The position numbers and the translations under genes are program-made. Shown in pieces: positions 33,568 through 38,321 of a stretch of 38,321 bases of DNA (position 1 is its first letter; each line of letters starts with the position of its first letter). The notes below the pieces were generated by a model. It saw only the letters and a program-made list of their open reading frames with translations. It was not told the DNA's origin and did no database searches. The stretch is from Spongiibacteraceae bacterium (GTDB lineage Bacteria; Pseudomonadota; Gammaproteobacteria; Pseudomonadales; PIVM01), in the NCBI GenBank assembly GCA_030618505.1, contig JAUXDF010000003.1, forward strand, positions 1-38,321, written 5' to 3'.

Positions 33568-34256
33568 TGGACGTTAATGGTCTGGATGTCACTAAAGTAG
33601 AAGAGACTACCTACCGTCTAATTCCAAGCAGGTTCCCACCTATTGACCTCTACGGGCGAGTCTCTACCCCAGAAGAGTTTGAATTTCTCCATGAAATAGA
33701 ATCCCTAACTAACGAAAGACTAAGAGATCAGGTTGGCGATATTAATCTCGTTGCCAAAGAAGACCGCATAGCAGGCCCAGGAACCAGCTATATCATGGCT
33801 GCATTTACGCATGCAAAAGTAGATGGTGACGGTGGCCGATTCAATAAGGGCTATGGTGTCTTTTACTGTGCAAAGGAGATAGAAACTGCACTAGAAGAGA
33901 CGAAGTATCACCGAGCAAAATTTTTTAACGACTTCAATAGTTGCCCCACAACCATTGATATGCGCTCGTTAGTATCTGACTTATCCCATGAACTTCACAC
34001 TATTCTTGATAAACAGACAGAGCTTCCTGATATTTATGATCCTGATGATTATTCTACTGGCCAAGCTCTTGGTCAAAAGCTAAAAGAAGCAGGCTCATGG
34101 GGCATTGAATACTCGAGTGTTCGCAAAGATGATGGAACATGTTATGGCGTTTTAAGACCACCAGCCCTATCAAACTGCCGACAATCAAAACACTACGAGT
34201 ATCATTTTGATGGAAATGAAATTTCACATGTAGTGGAGAAGATACCAGTCGAATGA
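33567..34256 (+). CDS. RES-domain toxin (predicted NAD+-degrading)
   Basis: A 229-residue toxin. RES proteins are ADP-ribosyltransferase-fold enzymes named for conserved Arg-Glu-Ser, and several break down NAD+. Here GGRFNKGYGVFYCAKEIETALEETKYHR contains the Gly-Arg-Phe-Asn core and the conserved Glu. The Arg is likely in TTYRLIPSRFPP near the N terminus, and the Ser in GIEYSSVRKDDG. The track start is a TTG at 33561. I choose the ATG at 33567, which overlaps the antitoxin stop and has GAGG 9 nt upstream. The stop overlaps the next ATG (ATGA), so the downstream gene is coupled. Confidence 0.92.
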   Translation: MDVNGLDVTKVEETTYRLIPSRFPPIDLYGRVSTPEEFEFLHEIESLTNERLRDQVGDINLVAKEDRIAGPGTSYIMAAFTHAKVDGDGGRFNKGYGVFYCAKEIETALEETKYHRAKFFNDFNSCPTTIDMRSLVSDLSHELHTILDKQTELPDIYDPDDYSTGQALGQKLKEAGSWGIEYSSVRKDDGTCYGVLRPPALSNCRQSKHYEYHFDGNEISHVVEKIPVE

Positions 34257-34834
34257 ACGATATATTATTGCCATTCACCAATCTTCCCGACGCATACATA
34301 GTCCTTGATACGGAGACCACAGGCCTACTTGATGAAATAGGCCCCCCTGGCATCGTTACACTTGGATTAACTCCAGTAGATAACCATAAGATTTTAAATT
34401 CTATCGAATTTAAATTAAAACCCTACCGCAGTATCAACGATGAAGCACAACGCGTGCACGGCATATCAAACACAGAAGCTAGTACATTCGATGACATATC
34501 AATTAAATGGCCTGAGATTAAGGGTTATTTAAACAATAACTATGTCGTTATCCACAATGCTAGCTTTGACTGGCCTATAATCGAATTTCACATCCAAAAA
34601 TTCGATTTAGACCCTTTATCTAACGTTTCGATATTCTGTTCACAAAAATCTGCTATTCCCTTCGCTAAAGAAAACAACATTCCAATGAGTTCTCGTGGGC
34701 CCTCTTTGGATGCCCTCACTGAATACCTTAATACTTCGTCTTTACGGGTGAATGGAATACATGGCGCGGCAATAGATACTAAACAAACAGCACTTGTCGT
34801 AGAGGCCTTAAGGAAGCTAGGAGAAAATAAGTAG
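34253..34834 (+). CDS. DEDDh-family 3'-5' exonuclease (DnaQ-like), third gene of the xre-res operon
   Basis: A 193-residue stand-alone exonuclease domain. All five catalytic residues of the DEDDh (DnaQ/epsilon) class are visible: Asp19 and Glu21 in VLDTETTG, Asp106 in HNASFDWP, and His170 with Asp175 in IHGAAIDT. No helicase, polymerase or clamp-binding domain is attached. It would degrade DNA or RNA from 3' ends with two metal ions. The ATG overlaps the RES stop (ATGA), so it is translated from the same mRNA. RES-Xre modules are normally two-gene systems, which makes this third gene unusual. Whether it modifies toxin action, serves defence or is a separate cargo cannot be told from sequence. 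Confidence 0.92.
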   Translation: MNDILLPFTNLPDAYIVLDTETTGLLDEIGPPGIVTLGLTPVDNHKILNSIEFKLKPYRSINDEAQRVHGISNTEASTFDDISIKWPEIKGYLNNNYVVIHNASFDWPIIEFHIQKFDLDPLSNVSIFCSQKSAIPFAKENNIPMSSRGPSLDALTEYLNTSSLRVNGIHGAAIDTKQTALVVEALRKLGENK

Positions 34835-34871
34835 ATGTTAAAGGAACTCGAGTTTAGAGCGAGCTAAACCC

Positions 34872-34895
34872 TCAGGCCAATATTTTCTGGCCTGA
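34872..34895 (+). terminator. Stem-loop downstream of the exonuclease gene
   Basis: TCAGGCCA and TGGCCTGA (8-bp GC-rich perfect stem, 8-nt loop), 38 bp after the operon's last stop. There is no T-run after it on the + strand, so intrinsic termination is doubtful. It is the only strong hairpin there. Confidence 0.4.
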
Positions 34896-35152
34896 TTGAG
34901 CTAGTTCCTCTGCTTGTTTTATCGTATTACGCGGCGTTTCTTTGCTCATCCGCATATTCCCTTTTTTTCGTCCTGTCAGGCGGCTCGAATTTTTTGCATT
35001 TACTGTTCCACCAAGACCTAGCGGCAACATGCCTAAAAATGTAAACAAGCCCCTTGCGAATTTGCGCTGCCGTTTGCGGATTGTTCTTTCGCCACGGCGA
35101 ATGACAACACAATTGCGCCTCCCTCTCACTATCCAAACAACAGTCATTTGAT

Positions 35153-35179
35153 GTGAGAGCCAACATTGTTGGTTCTCAC
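35153..35179. repeat. Head-to-head pair of the TTCTCAC repeat
   Basis: GTGAGAGCCAAC-ATT-GTTGGTTCTCAC: a 12-bp stem (one G-U) and 3-nt spacer. Each arm is a copy of the GGTTCTCAC(ATAAAATG) repeat found at the island borders, meeting with their outer ends facing. The arms extend outward as CATTTGAT and GGAAAATA, in line with the repeat consensus. Confidence 0.7.
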
Positions 35180-35253
35180 GGAAAATAAATTTTCTATTAT
35201 TTTCAAGGAGTTGAGAGTTTCTCTCGCCACATTTATTCACTCTAAATCACATT

Positions 35254-35285
35254 TTGGTTGGGTAACTGCACGGTTACTCAACCAA
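35254..35285. repeat. 13-bp inverted repeat
   Basis: TTGGTTGGGTAAC and GTTACTCAACCAA pair over 13 positions (one G-U) around a 6-nt loop (TGCACG). No T-run follows on either strand. It does not overlap a supported gene. Function unknown. Confidence 0.55.
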
Positions 35286-35407
35286 GACCCTTGATAAAGA
35301 AGCTAGATATTTACAAAAGGGTTTAGTTTATCTAATAACTGATGAGTCTATCGAAATGTGGGCGGCCTACAGGGTGATATAGACAGGGGGAAAGATCAGG
35401 GCGCGTG

Positions 35408-35659
35408 CTATTTGGTTTTTGTGATTTTGCGGAGGGCCGTATCAATATGGTTATTGTTAGCATAGGCATAAATGTTTACGTCTCCGTCAATACTGATGCC
35501 GTCACCTATTTTGATTCGTGATTTTTCCAGCATATCCCACCGGTAGCGTTTAGCGCTCAAGCCAAGAGAAGTGTAATTATCCAGGGTGAGGCCTGTTCGG
35601 GCAATAGTGCGTTTTACCGCACTCTCCAAAACGGCATAGTCTTCTGGTGTGATTTTCAT
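35408..35659 (-). CDS. Small hypothetical protein of a prophage/ICE-associated type
   Basis: An 83-residue acidic-to-neutral protein without signal peptide or membrane helix. AGGGAG lies about 8 nt before the ATG, which supports expression. The pattern of an N-terminal helix (MKITPEDYAVLESAVKRTI), a central LSAKRYRWDML and a C-terminal YAYANNNHIDTALRKI resembles short unnamed proteins common in prophages and integrative elements of enterobacteria and vibrios. That resemblance is from memory and was not tested. It points to mobile-element ancestry of the island. No function is assigned. Confidence 0.65.
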   Translation of the reverse strand: MKITPEDYAVLESAVKRTIARTGLTLDNYTSLGLSAKRYRWDMLEKSRIKIGDGISIDGDVNIYAYANNNHIDTALRKITKTK

Positions 35660-36179
35660 TCTGACGCTCCCTGGTTGCTGTTTATGAAAGATCGTAAATC
35701 GTTATTGGAAGAACTGACAACAAGGAATGGCGTTGACACGAAGCCGCTTATGTACCCCGAAAAGAGAAATATATCAACGGTTTGAAGCGCGATAACTTAT
35801 TCAATTATAAAGAAAAGTGCAATTTATGTGAGAACCAGCATTGTATAGTTCTAGTGCCAAGTAAAATCCGTCAATATAAAGTATGTAAGTGCTTACAAAC
35901 TTTGTATTGTCTGCCCCCCCTCTCAATGTCATTAACTTAAGGACATTCTTAGGCCCGTAGCCGTGATCAGTGTGCCCCGTGTAACGCTTTGGGTATGAGC
36001 TTGCGAAATCAAGGGGGTTACTGGATTAATTCCCGGATTTCATTGACGATCTGCTTTAGACATTGACCCAATAAATGAAAAGGTTACCGAGTTGATCAGT
36101 TTACAGTTGAGAGTAGCCAAGCAGGAATATGAGAATATTTCTTTATCCCATGAAAAAAATGCTTTTCCCGCAGTCACAG
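35660..36179. other. Gene-free stretch at the right border of the island
   Basis: A 520-bp gap. It contains the right copy of the 24-bp inverted repeat (35811-35834) and an imperfect palindrome at 35878-35903 (AAAGT-A-TGTAAG-TG-CTTACA-A-ACTTT). It also has a 33-codon ORF at 35684-35785 that I do not support as a gene, and an open frame without a start just before the plsC-like stop. No RNA gene is seen. Confidence 0.5.
35811..35834 (-). repeat. Right copy of 24-bp terminal-like inverted repeat
   Basis: On the - strand TTCTCACATAAATTGCAC then TTTTCT, 23/24 identical to 32914-32937 in inverted orientation. Outside the 24 bp it continues as GGTTCTCAC with CTGG before it, matching other copies of the family better than the left copy does. 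Confidence 0.75.
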
Positions 36180-36911
36180 TTACACGTCTTGGTTCATTTC
36201 GCTTACTTTATTTTCTATCCACTCTTGTGCCATGGCAGTAATTTCGCGACTGGTTTTGCCTTCTACTGAAATAGGCTTACTAATTTCAATTTGAATAACA
36301 CCGGGAAATTTCAGGAACTTTCTTGCCGGCCAGTAGCGACCAGCGTTGTGTGCAATAAACACCACGGGAGCCTCGGCTTTTATGGCCAGGTTGGCGCCAC
36401 CACGTGCATAGTTAGTTTTGGTGCCATGCTCGGTGCGAGTTCCCTCGGGGAAAACCAGCACAGTGTTGCCCTCCTCCAGGCGTTGTTTTCCAAGCGCCAT
36501 CATTTGTCTTAAGGCCTCTCGAGGATTACCACGGTCGATAGCGATAGGCTTCATTAAACGCAAACCCCATCCAAAACCCGGAATATCCAATAACTCTTTT
36601 TTTAATATAGTACTTAGAGGATCACATAAATTAAGTAAAAAATAGGTTTCCCACTGACTCTGGTGGTTACTTAATATGACATAGGCTTGATCAGGAAGGT
36701 TTTCTCGTCCTGTTAATTGATGTTTCACACCACAGGACCACTGTAGCCAGCGAATAACACCACGGTTCCATAAAAGAATATAAGGACGACGATGAGGGTA
36801 GGAAAAAAACCTCATAATAGTTAATGCTGTTATCCCAAACCAGGTAGTGAGAGCTGTATAGCCAATATAAAAAGCAACTGTCCTCAAGCCCAGAAAAAAA
36901 GTATTAAGCAT
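36180..36911 (-). CDS. plsC: 1-acyl-sn-glycerol-3-phosphate acyltransferase (PlsC-like)
   Basis: Transfers an acyl chain to lysophosphatidate, giving phosphatidate for membrane lipids. It has 243 residues. An N-terminal membrane segment (FFLGLRTVAFYIGYTALTTWFGITALTIM) is followed by the acyltransferase motif NHQSQWETYFL. This is an HX4E form of the usual HX4D, shared with the Pseudomonas homologue beside gyrB. The substrate motif is VFPEGTRTEHG. The ATG overlaps the gmhB stop by 8 bp. This subfamily is broad, so acyl-chain and acceptor preference are uncertain. Confidence 0.9.
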   Translation of the reverse strand: MLNTFFLGLRTVAFYIGYTALTTWFGITALTIMRFFSYPHRRPYILLWNRGVIRWLQWSCGVKHQLTGRENLPDQAYVILSNHQSQWETYFLLNLCDPLSTILKKELLDIPGFGWGLRLMKPIAIDRGNPREALRQMMALGKQRLEEGNTVLVFPEGTRTEHGTKTNYARGGANLAIKAEAPVVFIAHNAGRYWPARKFLKFPGVIQIEISKPISVEGKTSREITAMAQEWIENKVSEMNQDV

Positions 36912-37464
36912 TATCTTGATGATCCTTCTTAATCAGGTAGGCTGCCGCCTGTGACAGGCTTTCAAAGACCAGCAGGTTTTTCCACTCATCAGCTGAATGA
37001 ATAGCTTGAAGCGTTTTTTCCCCTTTACCCGTTTTGACCAAAACAGGTATACAATCTTTAGCCTTGGCAGCTTGTAAATCTTTAATGCTATCACCAATAA
37101 AATAGGCGCCTCTGCTATCACAGTGCAGTTCTTTTTCGATGGCATCGATTAAACCGGTTTTGGGTTTTCGACAAGAGCAGTTTTCATCAGGATGGTGGGG
37201 GCAGTAAAAAACACCCGCTATGCTGCCACCCTGTTCTTCAACCAGGTTCAACATTTTTTCATGCATAGCCTCTAATGCATCAAGGTTAAATAGACCTCTG
37301 CCAAGGCCGGATTGGTTAGTGGCAACGGCAACAGTAAAGTTATTATGTAAATCTGCTATCGCCTTAATGCTGCCGGGTATCGGCATCCATTCATCTGAGG
37401 ATTTAATGTAATCCTCAGAGTCTTCATTAATAACCCCATCCCTATCCAGTATCACCAACTTCAA
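36904..37464 (-). CDS. gmhB: D-glycero-beta-D-manno-heptose-1,7-bisphosphate 7-phosphatase
   Basis: HAD-family phosphatase in ADP-heptose synthesis for the LPS inner core. It has 186 residues (E. coli 191). Motif I is LDRDGVINEDSEDYI at the N terminus, with TNQSGLGRGLF and a zinc-binding loop FYCPHHPDENCSCRKPKTG, then IGDSIKDLQAAKA. It lies 12 bp after glyS and overlaps plsC. The same three-gene neighbourhood is found in Pseudomonas. Confidence 0.95.
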   Translation of the reverse strand: MKLVILDRDGVINEDSEDYIKSSDEWMPIPGSIKAIADLHNNFTVAVATNQSGLGRGLFNLDALEAMHEKMLNLVEEQGGSIAGVFYCPHHPDENCSCRKPKTGLIDAIEKELHCDSRGAYFIGDSIKDLQAAKAKDCIPVLVKTGKGEKTLQAIHSADEWKNLLVFESLSQAAAYLIKKDHQDNA

Positions 37465-37476
37465 TTGTGCGACTCC

Positions 37477-38321
37477 CTACTTATTACTGGCAAGCAGGGA
37501 TATATCAGCGACTTCGCTGAATAGGCCATGAAGTTGTTGTAACAAAGCGAGGCGGTTATTGCGCAGGGCATCATCGTCGGCCATTACCATTACCTGATCA
37601 AAAAATGCATCTACGCAAGGACGGATGGATGCCAGCTTACTGAGAACCTGCTCATAATCCTTATTGGCGATCAAAGGTGCGTTATTCGCTGCAAGTTTGC
37701 TTAGCGCAGCGGCGAGATCTTTCTCTTCAGCCTCGAGCAGCAGTTTATTGTCAATCGTACTTGATGGACTGCTGCCTTGTTTTGCAAGAATATTAGCCAC
37801 CCGCTTGTTGGCTGCTGCCAGCGCACTGGCATCGGCCAGTTGGGTGAAGGCATGAACGGCATGAATACGTTTATCAAAATCAAGAGCCCAACTTATTTGT
37901 TTAGCATTAACCGCGAGAAAAACTTCAGTAGCAATATTTTCATTACTGTACCAGGCCTTGAAGCGCTCAATAATATATTTGAGTACCTGATCAACCAGGC
38001 CATCCGGGACGGGTAAGCTTGCGTAGTTTCGCTGGGCGGATTCAAGCAGCTGACGAAGATCCAGATCCAGCTGCTTTTTAACAATAATATTTAAAATACC
38101 CAAAGAGGCACGTCGCAAGGCAAAGGGGTCTTTGTTGCCAGTTGGTGGCTCGCCGATACCGAAAATTCCCACCAGGGTATCGATACGATCGGCAATAGCC
38201 AAGGCGCAGCCGGTGAGAGTGACAGGTAGTTGATCACCGGAGAAACGTGGCAGGTATTGCTCGTTCAGCGCAAGCGCGACCTCCTCTGTTTCTCCGTCAA
38301 AGCGGGCATAGTGGCTAGCCA
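37477..38321 (-). CDS. glyS: Glycyl-tRNA synthetase beta subunit, 3' part only
   Basis: Beta chain of the alpha2-beta2 glycyl-tRNA synthetase. The window ends inside the gene. The track's start at 38202 is an internal TTG. The frame remains open to the edge, reading YLPRFSGDQLPVTLTGCALAI just upstream, which is normal GlyS sequence. It continues with ADRIDTLVGIFGIGEPPTGNKDPFALRRASLG and ends in the alpha-helical DALR-type anticodon-binding region. About 281 codons of a roughly 690-codon gene are present. Confidence 0.95.
   Translation of the reverse strand, partial: ASHYARFDGETEEVALALNEQYLPRFSGDQLPVTLTGCALAIADRIDTLVGIFGIGEPPTGNKDPFALRRASLGILNIIVKKQLDLDLRQLLESAQRNYASLPVPDGLVDQVLKYIIERFKAWYSNENIATEVFLAVNAKQISWALDFDKRIHAVHAFTQLADASALAAANKRVANILAKQGSSPSSTIDNKLLLEAEEKDLAAALSKLAANNAPLIANKDYEQVLSKLASIRPCVDAFFDQVMVMADDDALRNNRLALLQQLHGLFSEVADISLLASNK

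Larger units (their letters stand above)
34896..35407. other. Non-coding or decayed stretch with palindromes
   Basis: About 510 bp without a supported gene. Track ORFs here overlap on both strands and match nothing I recognise. It contains the head-to-head repeat palindrome at 35153-35179 and a 13-bp inverted repeat at 35254-35285. It is probably a remnant of mobile DNA (inference). Confidence 0.5.

Noticed and set aside
34872-35240. 122-codon - strand ORF and overlapping ORFs on both strands downstream of the exonuclease
   Set aside because: Very basic, odd composition, no recognisable domain, no clear ribosome binding site, and it covers the palindromes and a hairpin. More likely chance open frames in decayed DNA.
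35684-35785. 33-codon + strand ORF beginning MKDRKSLLEEL, which after a 1-base shift continues into a cysteine-rich frame
   Set aside because: Reading on requires an unsupported frameshift, and the continuation runs through the inverted-repeat copy, so the CxxC pattern is probably accidental.
35994-36179. Open + strand frame reading IDPINEKVTELISLQLRVAKQEYENI
   Set aside because: Looks protein-like but has no start codon or ribosome site, a stop just upstream, and runs into the plsC-like gene. Could be a gene fragment, but the evidence is too thin.

Overview
The window is about 38 kb of a gammaproteobacterial chromosome around the replication origin. On the right, dnaA-dnaN-recF-gyrB are read on the + strand. 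On the left, rpmH-rnpA-yidD-yidC, mnmE, mnmG-rsmG-parA-parB, the nine-gene atp operon and glmU-glmS are read on the - strand. Gene order beyond gyrB (plsC-like acyltransferase, gmhB, glyS) is Pseudomonas-like, while atp-glmU-glmS is shared with E. coli and others. The moderate-to-low G+C and the tandem DUF1254/DUF1214 secreted proteins suggest a marine Cellvibrionales-type organism. That placement is inference.

Left flank, 1-6065 (accessory). A group II intron encoding an RT/maturase runs off the left edge. It ends just upstream of ppnP, which carries an in-frame TAA and is called a pseudogene. Two tandem DUF1254/DUF1214 genes follow (one Sec-secreted, one lipoprotein). Next is a truncated Tn7-like tnsA and a recognisable Tn7 right end, exactly 25 bp past the glmS stop codon. 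This is a fossil Tn7-family insertion at attTn7.

Core, 6066-32672. glmS/glmU make UDP-GlcNAc. atpIBEFHAGDC encode F1Fo ATP synthase, with a clear sigma70-type promoter and a strong terminator after atpC. parA/parB act with two parS palindromes, both located inside recF. rsmG, mnmG and mnmE modify rRNA and tRNA. rpmH (missing from the ORF track), rnpA, yidD and yidC form the usual cluster. Two AT-rich intergenic regions carry perfect DnaA boxes: mnmE/mnmG with four, and rpmH/dnaA with two. Either or both may be oriC.

Right accessory island, about 32673-36179, inserted between gyrB and the plsC-like gene. It holds a tightly overlapping three-gene operon: Xre/MbcA-type antitoxin, RES-domain toxin and a DEDDh 3'-5' exonuclease. 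An 11-bp inverted repeat spans the operon's promoter. Around it lie several copies of a GGTTCTCACATAAAATG-like repeat, including a 24-bp inverted pair (23/24 identical) that brackets a 2.9-kb segment. The segment has no recognisable transposase. This operon in its repeat-bounded island is the best candidate for an undescribed system in the window.

Right edge, 36180-38321: plsC-like acyltransferase and gmhB (overlapping genes), then the 3' part of glyS, cut by the window end.
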